The position numbers and the translations under genes were made by a program. Under the pieces are notes generated by a model. It was not told the DNA's origin. It did no database searches and saw only the letters and a program-made list of their open reading frames with translations. Source: Cycloclasticus sp. (lineage in GTDB: Bacteria; Pseudomonadota; Gammaproteobacteria; Methylococcales; Cycloclasticaceae). Taken from it: a DNA stretch of 42,388 nucleotides. Position 1 is the first letter of the stretch, and every line of letters starts with the position of its first letter. The stretch spans positions 1 through 42,388 of the forward strand of contig NVUJ01000020.1 of the NCBI GenBank assembly GCA_002733135.1. The letters run 5' to 3'. This document shows, one piece after another, positions 35,991 through 42,278 of this stretch.

Positions 35991-37229
35991 TCAATTTTTG
36001 TAAGTATAGCCAGTTTGTGATAAAGGAATTTGAATAGTCGTTTTTCCTTTCTTTAGATAAAACACATTACCAACTTTTACTGCATACCAACCCAAAACGC
36101 GCAAATCATCGAGAGATATAAAAGTGACACGAGTTTCATTTTTTATTTGAATAGTAGCATTAAGACCTTGAGTATCGTTATAAATTGGAATTGATAATTC
36201 AGAACCTACAATCATCGACTGAAAAATATCAACCGTATTAACAGATAGAATTGTTTGTTGAGGCAAAGTCAAAGCTTGTTTAAATTCAACCTCTGAATTA
36301 TCTAAAACTTCTTGACCTGTAACATTAGCTAATAATTTATTATCAAGAGGATTATTGAAATAAAAAAAAACAATTAAACCAACTATAAGTAAGCCGATTT
36401 TCATTTTATTTTTTGCGCCTTCGTGATGATTTAAAGCCATAGTATCGCCCTCTTTAATTGAAGAAACTTTATTAGTAATATCGTCTATTTTAATTTTATA
36501 TTCGTCGATTAGCTTTTTTCCAGAAAGTAGATACTCGGATACAACAGAATAATTGCAACGCATATCAACAGTTCGGTTATTCAGATACTCATAATCTTCT
36601 ACAAACGTCTGTGATGTATCATAAGCCAACGAAAAGCCTTTTCTCGAATAACTTATAGTTTCCATAACTTCGGATTGCTCTGAACGTCCGTTAAGCTTCA
36701 AAGCGGTGTAATTTTCAGGAAGCATACCTTTGAAGCCGAACATTCGCATTATACGACCCATATAAGGAATTGAAACTAAATCGTCCGATTTACATATCAC
36801 AAGATTATCACAAAGAGCCTTATAAACCTCATCGTGTACCTGCTCTTTATTCTGCGCTAGACAAAAAATATCCCATCCGTATTTTCGAGATTGAACTAAC
36901 CAAGCGACGATGGCCTTAAACTCCTTGTCGCTTTTAGAATTTAAAAATAACGATATTTCATCAAGCAATATTAGACCAAATTTAGTTTTATCATAATGTT
37001 CTTTGGTCAAGAACTTTTCATCACAACCTAAACCAAGTTGACGAAATGATGAAGAAGAAGGAATGTCTGGTATGCGTGTTAATTTGTAATCAACTTTTAT
37101 TCTACAATCGGGATAAATATTAAGATTTGTCGCTACTGATTTATTCGCATTAAGATACGAAAATGCCTCAATCACAGAATACAACGATTTTCCAGAACCT
37201 CTAGTCCCCGTTATAAAAGAACAAGCCAT
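35991..37229 (-). CDS. zot: Zot-like assembly ATPase (pI)
   Basis: This 412-residue inner-membrane ATPase drives filamentous phage assembly. The Walker A motif GTRGSGKS is at residues 8-15, Walker B LILLDE at 86-91, and one membrane helix at about 276-292 leaves a periplasmic tail. The frame is open to 37361, but the ATG at 37229 is preferred: it puts Walker A at the N-terminus as in other Zot/pI proteins, and it overlaps the previous stop by one base (TAATG). It is the last gene of the phage operon. Confidence 0.9.
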   Translation of the reverse strand: MACSFITGTRGSGKSLYSVIEAFSYLNANKSVATNLNIYPDCRIKVDYKLTRIPDIPSSSSFRQLGLGCDEKFLTKEHYDKTKFGLILLDEISLFLNSKSDKEFKAIVAWLVQSRKYGWDIFCLAQNKEQVHDEVYKALCDNLVICKSDDLVSIPYMGRIMRMFGFKGMLPENYTALKLNGRSEQSEVMETISYSRKGFSLAYDTSQTFVEDYEYLNNRTVDMRCNYSVVSEYLLSGKKLIDEYKIKIDDITNKVSSIKEGDTMALNHHEGAKNKMKIGLLIVGLIVFFYFNNPLDNKLLANVTGQEVLDNSEVEFKQALTLPQQTILSVNTVDIFQSMIVGSELSIPIYNDTQGLNATIQIKNETRVTFISLDDLRVLGWYAVKVGNVFYLKKGKTTIQIPLSQTGYTYKN

Positions 37230-37558
37230 TATGAACCGGCTGTTGTTCTTGCTTTCATTAATGCTATTTGTAATTTCATATCGAAAGTGAAACGAACGAA
37301 TCGAGAAGTAATAATTGCTATTAAGCAACTTGCGGCATTGTCTGGCATGAACCAACCCCAAACACGAGTAACTTCAGTAGGAACACTTACTGAAATGCCA
37401 TCTAATAAACTAACAGAACCACTCACAAGTAATGCAATGAAAGCAAGAATTACAACTAAATATAAAACAATAATGCCCAGTCTAAAAGCTAAAGCCGCGC
37501 CCTTTTCAGTGAAGAAAGAAACGAACCAAGCAATAATTCCAACAAAAAATAAAGGCAT
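37229..37558 (-). CDS. DUF2523-type minor coat protein (pVI-like)
   Basis: The 109-residue protein has two or three hydrophobic helices (residues about 3-17, 24-48 and 75-90). It lies between the adsorption protein and Zot, the standard place of pVI, which caps the virion end with pIII. It starts 2 bp after the upstream stop and overlaps zot by one base, so all three genes are translationally linked. Confidence 0.75.
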   Translation of the reverse strand: MPLFFVGIIAWFVSFFTEKGAALAFRLGIIVLYLVVILAFIALLVSGSVSLLDGISVSVPTEVTRVWGWFMPDNAASCLIAIITSRFVRFTFDMKLQIALMKARTTAGS

Positions 37559-37560
37559 AA

Positions 37561-39024
37561 TTAAACCGATTTAGTAGAAAGTAAGATTTTAATACAAGTA
37601 AAGAAAGTGATAATAAAAAAGACCCACGCTAGAACATCCCGCAAAGGTTGTAATTTGTCGCAAGGTTCTATGACAAAAGCATGACCAAAAATTGTTGTAT
37701 TTATAGAACCGGAACAAACAGAAGCAGGAAAAATTAAATATCTGTTAATGAAATAATCTGCACTAAAATTTGATACGTTTGATATACCATAATCGCTCTC
37801 TCCATCATCTGAAAACTCATTGCTAGCATCAGAACGTTCAGAAGCTAGTTTAGCCTCAGCTTCAGCAATGGTTCTTGCGTTTTGTTCAACGTCTATTCCT
37901 TCTTCATTTATAGTCACAACACATTCTTGACCTGGTGAGCAATTACCTTCCTGCTCGAGTTGGTCTTTACCACTAATGCCAGAACCACCAGTCCCTGTAT
38001 TATTAGTTGTTTCAGAAGTAATACTGCCCAAAGAATCTTTAGTAACAACGTTAGTCGTTGAGCCGCTTTTAGGTTCAGCAGGCTTAGAACTTTCTATTAT
38101 CTCACCAGTTTTTTTATCAACAGTAACAACATCAAAACTTGAACCATTTTGTGTAAATGTAGTCGTTGTAGTTGTAGTCGTAGAACCATCTGCATTAGTA
38201 ACAGTAACTTTGCTTTCCGTAGCCGTAATAACATCAGAGGAACTTTCAGAGAATTTAAAATTATCAGGATTATCAGATTTAGTTTTTTCTGACTCAACAA
38301 TAGTAGTATCTGTTTTACTTTCTGTGGTTGTAGTATCACCGACCAAAGGAGAATCCTCAACTACAACAGTTGGTAAAATAGTAGTATCTTTATCAACATT
38401 TCCACCATCTACTTCATCACCTGAAACCACAGGAGGACTTTCCTGCAATTCAATGACTATTTCAGGAGTAGAGGTAGCCGGTGGAGGATTAGAACTTGAA
38501 CCGTAACCAGAATACGAATAAACACATACCATGCCTTGTTGAAACAAACTTAAATAACAATCTCTTACATATGGATTTAACGGTATAAAATTATCACCTA
38601 CATCAGCCGTAAAATAACAACCTTCATATTCGACAACGGAAGGCGGGATAGCATTTGGACCACCAATAATTACGTCAAAGTTAGTATAAGTATCAGTTTT
38701 AGCTTGACATTCCTCGTCTGTTTTTTCTGAACTTACAACACATTGACCACTAGCATCAAACTCCTGTCCAGTCGGACAATTTAATTGAACGTAATAAATA
38801 GCCCATACAACGCCTGCGCCGTCAAACCATTCCACATTATTACCAGCACCACTACAGCCGCCGAGCCAGCCCACATGATCTAAATTACATTTATCCATTG
38901 CTATCTGAACAGTCTGATAAACACCAGCGCCGGGAAAATCAATTCGTCCAGTGTGCTTTGAATATGTTATGGATGAAAAAAAGGCAAGTACACATAATAA
39001 TAAAAATGCACTTGCCCTTTTCAT
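37561..39024 (-). CDS. Adsorption/attachment protein (pIII-like)
   Basis: This 487-residue protein has a signal peptide (about 1-22, MKRASAFLLLCVLAFFSS...), a cysteine-containing N-terminal region, a long Thr/Ser/Val-rich low-complexity middle including a run of threonines, and a C-terminal membrane helix (about 462-482) followed by a basic tail. This architecture and the place before the pVI-like gene match the receptor-binding pIII of filamentous phages or TspB-like proteins. Sequence-level similarity cannot be claimed. Confidence 0.75.
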   Translation of the reverse strand: MKRASAFLLLCVLAFFSSITYSKHTGRIDFPGAGVYQTVQIAMDKCNLDHVGWLGGCSGAGNNVEWFDGAGVVWAIYYVQLNCPTGQEFDASGQCVVSSEKTDEECQAKTDTYTNFDVIIGGPNAIPPSVVEYEGCYFTADVGDNFIPLNPYVRDCYLSLFQQGMVCVYSYSGYGSSSNPPPATSTPEIVIELQESPPVVSGDEVDGGNVDKDTTILPTVVVEDSPLVGDTTTTESKTDTTIVESEKTKSDNPDNFKFSESSSDVITATESKVTVTNADGSTTTTTTTTFTQNGSSFDVVTVDKKTGEIIESSKPAEPKSGSTTNVVTKDSLGSITSETTNNTGTGGSGISGKDQLEQEGNCSPGQECVVTINEEGIDVEQNARTIAEAEAKLASERSDASNEFSDDGESDYGISNVSNFSADYFINRYLIFPASVCSGSINTTIFGHAFVIEPCDKLQPLRDVLAWVFFIITFFTCIKILLSTKSV

Positions 39025-39035
39025 ATCAACAGCTA

Positions 39036-39266
39036 TTAACTAGCAGAAGAAGCGGCACGTTTGAACATGCCCAATACGATAAATGCAATCGTTATTGGTA
39101 CAGCCGCAGTCCAAGCCAAATCAACTAGAGCCAAAGCGTCTACTTGAAGGTCTGTAAAAGCTGTAGTAGCAGAAATAGGTAGAGCCGCAGAAGCTGAACC
39201 AACAGCGCCAACAGTTAAACCTAAAGCCACACCAATTTTACGACCCATATATTTAATGAAATTCAT
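39036..39266 (-). CDS. Major coat protein (pVIII-like)
   Basis: The 76-residue precursor has a signal peptide with basic start and cleavage predicted after ASA (residue 27). The mature 49-residue chain has an amphipathic start, one membrane helix (TAAVPITIAFIVLGMF) and a basic end (KRAASSAS) that would contact the DNA. Size and layout match pVIII. It lies 11 bp before the adsorption gene. Confidence 0.85.
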   Translation of the reverse strand: MNFIKYMGRKIGVALGLTVGAVGSASAALPISATTAFTDLQVDALALVDLAWTAAVPITIAFIVLGMFKRAASSAS

Positions 39267-39287
39267 AATTTTATCCTTATAGTTTCA

Positions 39288-39404
39288 TTATTTTAAAATG
39301 CCTACTGCTCTCTTAAAAATGAGAAGAAGTAAGCCCCCGACATATCCCAATCCAAAAGCACCTAGATATTGCCCAACAACATCAGTAATCTCTGCAATAG
39401 TCAT
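39288..39404 (-). CDS. Small phage membrane protein, 38 aa (pVII/pIX-like)
   Basis: The frame starts MTIAEITDVVGQYLGAFGLG and contains one long hydrophobic helix, ending in FKRAVGILK. Filamentous phages need two tiny hydrophobic proteins (pVII, pIX) at the virion tip, usually near the coat gene. Position, size and the basic tail fit that role. It is also similar in layout to a second coat protein without a signal peptide. Confidence 0.6.
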   Translation of the reverse strand: MTIAEITDVVGQYLGAFGLGYVGGLLLLIFKRAVGILK

Positions 39405-39430
39405 AAGTCTTTTGAATTGAGTATGAACAT

Positions 39431-39583
39431 TTACCTTTGCTGTCCTGCTATCCAACCCAACGCAAAAATAATTGCTAATCCAGATATGAATATAATATCG
39501 TTTTGTGTACCTAGTAAATCCGTAGTTTGACTTGCAAAAACATTGTTAATAGACAAAACGAGCAGAGCAAAGGCGTTAATCAT
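39431..39583 (-). CDS. Small phage membrane protein, 50 aa
   Basis: The frame starts with ATG at 39583, overlapping the ssDNA-binding protein stop by one base (TAATG), which argues that it is translated. An N-terminal hydrophobic segment ending NVFA may be a signal peptide; a second helix (IIFISGLAIIFALGWIAG) follows. It may be a virion-tip protein (pVII/pIX-like) or a minor coat component. Confidence 0.6.
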   Translation of the reverse strand: MINAFALLVLSINNVFASQTTDLLGTQNDIIFISGLAIIFALGWIAGQQR

Positions 39584-39858
39584 TATTTTAAAATAGTAAC
39601 CTTGACAATAGTTTCTTTAGCATTACCACCGCCCAGAGCTCTCATCTCAGTAACGCAATCAATCTCAACAGGTGTTGAAAAATTACTATTTTTTAATACA
39701 TCGTAGACTTGCGGTTCACAACGAACATCAATACCCGCAGAACCTTTTTTAGTATCACTTTGTTGCATGGGTACTACTGCATAAAGTTTGCAAAAGTTAT
39801 AATTATTACCTTCATATTCACCTTTGTGAAGTGAAACACCAGTTGCATAAATTTTCAT
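39583..39858 (-). CDS. Phage single-stranded DNA-binding protein (DUF1293/pV-like)
   Basis: The 91-residue protein starts MKIYATGVSLHKGEYEGNNY and contains MRALGGGNAKE, matching my knowledge of DUF1293-type ssDNA-binding proteins of filamentous phages. It would coat progeny single strands and prevent their conversion to double strands. It lies 2 bp after rep. Confidence 0.75.
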   Translation of the reverse strand: MKIYATGVSLHKGEYEGNNYNFCKLYAVVPMQQSDTKKGSAGIDVRCEPQVYDVLKNSNFSTPVEIDCVTEMRALGGGNAKETIVKVTILK

Positions 39859-39860
39859 TT

Positions 39861-41018
39861 TTAATTCCTTATTTTGTTTTTAAGATTTTGAATATCATTT
39901 ACAGCATTTAAACGAGAAGGAATTTTCTTTTTTCCTTCAGTTAAAATTTCTATGGTTCTTTCAGAACCGTACAACTCATTGAAAGCATATATATATGCAC
40001 CGAACTGATGCCTAACAATAGCAAGTGACCTATCTATATCAAGTTGTGTAGTTTTCTTACTAGTTAGCACTTTAGATTGCTTTTCAAAAAGAAAAGATAG
40101 TGCTGGATACGCTCCTGCCAGATATTGCCCAGAATTGACTAGAACTGCATAGGGAAGCGTTCGGTCTTTATTAGACAATTCCAACTCAATACGTACCCAG
40201 TCACTAAAGAGATGTGAAAAAGAGCCACCTAACTGCTTACCTTTTTCATAAATTCGGAGAAGTTTCCCCGATTGTTTTTTTCCAATATATAGCGTTCTGC
40301 CCTTATCATTATCATTTACCCAATCACCACGTTGCTCAATAGAAGGAGAACGAGAACGAGTTGTAAACAATCCATCGTGATAAGATTGAAGAAAATCAAA
40401 GACAGTATATTTTGAGTAAAATAAATCACATGATAAATCGACTCTAGTTATAGTAGCTTCAATAGATTCAAGAAACATCTCTAACCGACCTTCCCAACCT
40501 ACTGAAGAATGTAGTAAACCTTGACCTTTCACAGTAACAAGACAAGTGCTATTTTGACCACCGATACAAACTTGACCAAAATTGTTTACACCGACCTCAT
40601 AACTATCAGAATAAAAATTTAAGCCAGATTTTCTTTTTTCAGTAATTCCAAAACCAAAAATGAAAAGCAACTGTTCAGAAAGCTGAATAATAATATCTTC
40701 TTGAGAAGATGAATTAGTATAAAACTTACCAAGTTTGAAAGTGAAAGAAACCCAATCAACTAGAGAAAGCATAATATCTTTACTTGTATCTGGTAATGGA
40801 ACTTTAACTACAACGCCTTTATTGTGTTTTATATGTATGAACTTTTCTTCTAAAGAATGATTATTAAAAGATTTCTTTCCCCCCATGTTATTACAGGGGG
40901 TAAGCGCGTCTTTTGATGCCTCGCCAGCCTCGCTTGAAAGCTCGGCTGTTGATGCACCAAACGAAGCTATACTAGCTTTAGTTAAATGGCTATATTCTGA
41001 AATATTTATAATATTCAT
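39861..41018 (-). CDS. Rolling-circle replication initiator (RstA/PF02486 type)
   Basis: This 385-residue protein has the Rep blocks of the phage replication initiation factor family: DWVSFTFK, the segment ending EATITRVDLSCDLF, TLYIGKKQSGKLLRIYEKG and DWVRIELELSN. It should nick the plus strand at the origin and start rolling-circle synthesis. The first 44 residues are encoded by unusually GC-rich DNA with two hairpins. A second ATG at codon 45 lies inside the first hairpin, so a shorter Rep cannot be excluded. The longer start is preferred because it follows the previous stop by 2 bp. Confidence 0.85.
   Translation of the reverse strand: MNIINISEYSHLTKASIASFGASTAELSSEAGEASKDALTPCNNMGGKKSFNNHSLEEKFIHIKHNKGVVVKVPLPDTSKDIMLSLVDWVSFTFKLGKFYTNSSSQEDIIIQLSEQLLFIFGFGITEKRKSGLNFYSDSYEVGVNNFGQVCIGGQNSTCLVTVKGQGLLHSSVGWEGRLEMFLESIEATITRVDLSCDLFYSKYTVFDFLQSYHDGLFTTRSRSPSIEQRGDWVNDNDKGRTLYIGKKQSGKLLRIYEKGKQLGGSFSHLFSDWVRIELELSNKDRTLPYAVLVNSGQYLAGAYPALSFLFEKQSKVLTSKKTTQLDIDRSLAIVRHQFGAYIYAFNELYGSERTIEILTEGKKKIPSRLNAVNDIQNLKNKIRN
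40880..40948. repeat. Two hairpins in the 5' part of rep: candidate replication origin or packaging signal
   Basis: Hairpin 1 (40880-40900): CCCCC, a bulged A, TGT, loop TATT, ACA, GGGGG. Hairpin 2 (40925-40948): CAGCC/GGCTG outer stem, TC/TC internal loop, GCTT/AAGC inner stem and a GA loop. The surrounding GC content contrasts with the AT-rich prophage. Confidence 0.55.
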
Positions 41019-41020
41019 AA

Positions 41021-41437
41021 TTAAAAATAAATGTTATGAATAAAAACACCAGAGAAAAACAAAAAACCTAAACCGATAAACGAAAAAACAATAAGTGAAA
41101 ACAAATCTAATTGAGCATCGGAAAATAAAAAAACTGAATCATCAAGTACCTGTTCATCTTGAAATTTTGAAACAAATTTAATATTAGACGGACTAGTAAT
41201 AAATGAAATTTTAAGAGAACGGAACTTATCAGCAAGAATTGGCAAACCAAGCTTATGTACAGCGTTTTTTCTAGCGATATTAATAAAATGGTGATAATCC
41301 TTTGCAGATAAATAGTAAATTCCATTTAGCTGTGATTGGTCATAAGCTTCAAGAACATAGTTGTAATAGGTTTCGATTTTGTTAATTACAGCTTGTTCTT
41401 GGATTGTGATAACAGAATTATTGTATTGAATGTTCAT
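41021..41437 (-). CDS. Unknown phage protein heading the rep operon
   Basis: I do not recognise this 138-residue protein. The N-terminal 110 residues are soluble-looking with several Tyr and Lys residues. The C-terminal 25 are strongly hydrophobic (FSLIVFSFIGLGFLFFSGVF), so it is probably tail-anchored. A GAGGGG ribosome-binding site precedes the ATG. It is the first gene behind the leftward phage promoter, the place of early control proteins in CTX-type phages. Confidence 0.65.
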   Translation of the reverse strand: MNIQYNNSVITIQEQAVINKIETYYNYVLEAYDQSQLNGIYYLSAKDYHHFINIARKNAVHKLGLPILADKFRSLKISFITSPSNIKFVSKFQDEQVLDDSVFLFSDAQLDLFSLIVFSFIGLGFLFFSGVFIHNIYF

Positions 41438-41449
41438 ATAAACCCCTCA

Positions 41450-41479
41450 TTTATAATTGAAAAAACTGTACAGTGTAAG
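41450..41479 (-). promoter_or_regulatory. Leftward phage promoter (rep/structural operon)
   Basis: On the minus strand CTTACA (41479-41474) and TATAAA (41455-41450) are 18 bp apart, about 12 bp before the 138-aa gene. The -35 region overlaps the large inverted repeat, which suits repression. Confidence 0.4.
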
Positions 41480-41496
41480 TCACTCTTTACACTGTA
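41469..41496. promoter_or_regulatory. Probable phage operator, 10-bp inverted repeat
   Basis: TACAGTGTAA and TTACACTGTA are perfect inverted repeats around 8 bases, covering the -35 region of the leftward promoter. An 8-bp palindrome CTGTACAG (41466-41473) overlaps its left arm. Confidence 0.6.
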
Positions 41497-41497
41497 G

Positions 41498-41530
41498 TTG
41501 GAATTTACAGGTACATGACATAGTATGTCA
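41498..41530 (+). promoter_or_regulatory. Rightward repressor promoter with operator over its -10 box
   Basis: TTGGAA (41498-41503) and TAGTAT (41521-41526) are 17 bp apart. The -10 box lies inside a 15-bp palindrome TGACATA-G-TATGTCA (41516-41530), suggesting autoregulation of the repressor gene. Confidence 0.4.
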
Positions 41531-41560
41531 AGCGTAAGTTACAAATAACCAGGAAATAAT

Positions 41561-41893
41561 ATGAAAATGGCTAAATTAATGAAGGAAATTAGAGCAATCC
41601 ATAATAACGATTCTGAAACAGCAAGACGTTTGGGCATAAGCAGACAATCAGTATTTAATATTTCTGATGGAACAAATATCCCAAAGGATGAAACTATTGT
41701 AGCTATGGCTAAAGAGTTAAAACTTGATGAAGCTAAACTAATGATACAAGCCAAAGTCCAAAGAAGTCGAGGTCACTCAAAAGAAGTATGGGAAAAAATA
41801 GCAAAAAAGTATGAAAGCGTTGCGGCTTCAATCCTTCTATTGCCTGCCCTACCCCTTATTTTTGATGCGATTAATGTATATTATGTAAAATAG
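41561..41893 (+). CDS. Phage HTH repressor (DUF3693-like), C-terminus encoded by the attachment site
   Basis: The integrated form has 110 residues: a helix-turn-helix (SETARRLGISRQSVFNISDG, about 18-37) and a C-terminal hydrophobic segment (SILLLPALPLIFDAI). Its place, divergent from the rep operon with palindromes between, is that of the lysogeny repressor. The last eight codons and part of the stop lie within the right dif-like site. In the reconstructed circular phage the frame continues for 18 residues beyond K110. A good AGGAAA ribosome-binding site precedes the ATG. Confidence 0.8.
   Translation: MKMAKLMKEIRAIHNNDSETARRLGISRQSVFNISDGTNIPKDETIVAMAKELKLDEAKLMIQAKVQRSRGHSKEVWEKIAKKYESVAASILLLPALPLIFDAINVYYVK
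41847..41854 (-). other. KOPS-type octamer on the minus strand
   Basis: CCCTACCC on the plus strand is GGGTAGGG on the minus strand, pointing left towards the dif site at 35464-35491, the orientation expected to the right of dif. It lies in the repressor gene and may be coincidental. Confidence 0.25.
41864..41891 (+). other. Right dif-like prophage attachment site (attR)
   Basis: XerC arm GATGCGATTAA, centre TGTATA and XerD arm TTATGTAAAAT match 24 of 28 positions of E. coli dif. The 15 bases TAATGTATATTATGT are shared with the left site. It overlaps the repressor 3' end and stops 5 bases before the first CRISPR repeat. Confidence 0.8.
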
Positions 41894-41896
41894 TCA

Positions 41897-42278
41897 CGAT
41901 TCATCCCCACGCCTGTGGGAAACACACAAGTAAATCATAAATTAGATTGAATTAATGCGGTTCATCCCCACGCCTGTGGGAAACACAATCGGGATGATGG
42001 TATCAGAAGATATTAAAGGCGGTTCATCCCCACGCCTGTGGGAAACACGGGTTATTAGGATATTAGTTATTGTAATTATGCGGTTCATCCCCACGCCTGT
42101 GGGAAACACAAGCTATCTCAACACGCCACGCAATGCCGACCCGGTTCATCCCCACGCCTGTGGGAAACACCTCTGTTAATTGCTCAACTTCCTCAGTTTT
42201 AACGGTTCATCCCCACGCCTGTGGGAAACACATCGTCTGTCAATGATGCGCACATGTCGCTAACGGTTCATCCCCACG
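41897..42278 (-). CRISPR. Type I-E CRISPR array, trailer end, interrupted by an insertion sequence
   Basis: Six complete 29-bp repeats begin at 41897, 41958, 42020, 42081, 42142 and 42203. A seventh is cut after 15 bases (42264-42278). The six spacers are 32 nt, except the second, which is 33 nt. The repeat runs CGGTTCATCC...GGGAAACAC on the plus strand and has a CCCAC/GTGGG stem. It is the reverse of the E. coli-type I-E crRNA sense, so crRNAs (handle ATGAACCG) come from the minus strand and the leader should lie to the right, beyond the insertion. The leftmost repeat has one change (third base A), as usual for the trailer end. No cas genes are in the window. Confidence 0.95.

Larger units (their letters stand above)
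35464..41891. mobile_element. Filamentous prophage (inovirus) integrated at dif
   Basis: The element lies between two dif-like sites whose equivalent positions are exactly 6,400 bp apart, a normal size for a filamentous phage. It carries Rep, ssDNA-binding protein, coat, adsorption, DUF2523 and Zot genes on the minus strand, and one HTH gene at each end on the plus strand. No integrase or transposase is present, consistent with use of host XerC/XerD. The region is visibly more AT-rich than the chromosome on its left. All recognised structural genes are open, so the prophage may be functional. Confidence 0.9.

Noticed and set aside
37230-37361. 44-residue N-terminal extension of Zot
   Set aside because: It overlaps the pVI-like gene, has no Zot features, and the ATG at 37229 has a TAATG junction with Walker A directly after it.
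37976-38506. Plus-strand frame of 176 codons inside the adsorption gene
   Set aside because: It is a shadow created by the Thr/Ser-rich codons of the pIII-like gene; its Val/Pro/Ser composition is an antisense artefact.
41864-41891. Right dif-like site as the main chromosomal dif
   Set aside because: Its XerC arm is less like known dif sites than the left one, it lies within a phage gene, and its XerD arm has a change.
41955-42179. Open frame of 74 codons with repeated RFIPTPVGNT
   Set aside because: It is the CRISPR repeat read as protein; such frames are a known annotation artefact.
41926-42263. Spacers matching the neighbouring prophage or host genes
   Set aside because: I saw no match by eye within the window on either strand; a proper search against phage and plasmid databases was not possible.
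41897-42278. CRISPR array read left to right, with its leader in the prophage
   Set aside because: The type I-E crRNA handle (ATGAACCG) is on the minus strand and the degenerate repeat is at the left, so the leader must be on the right.
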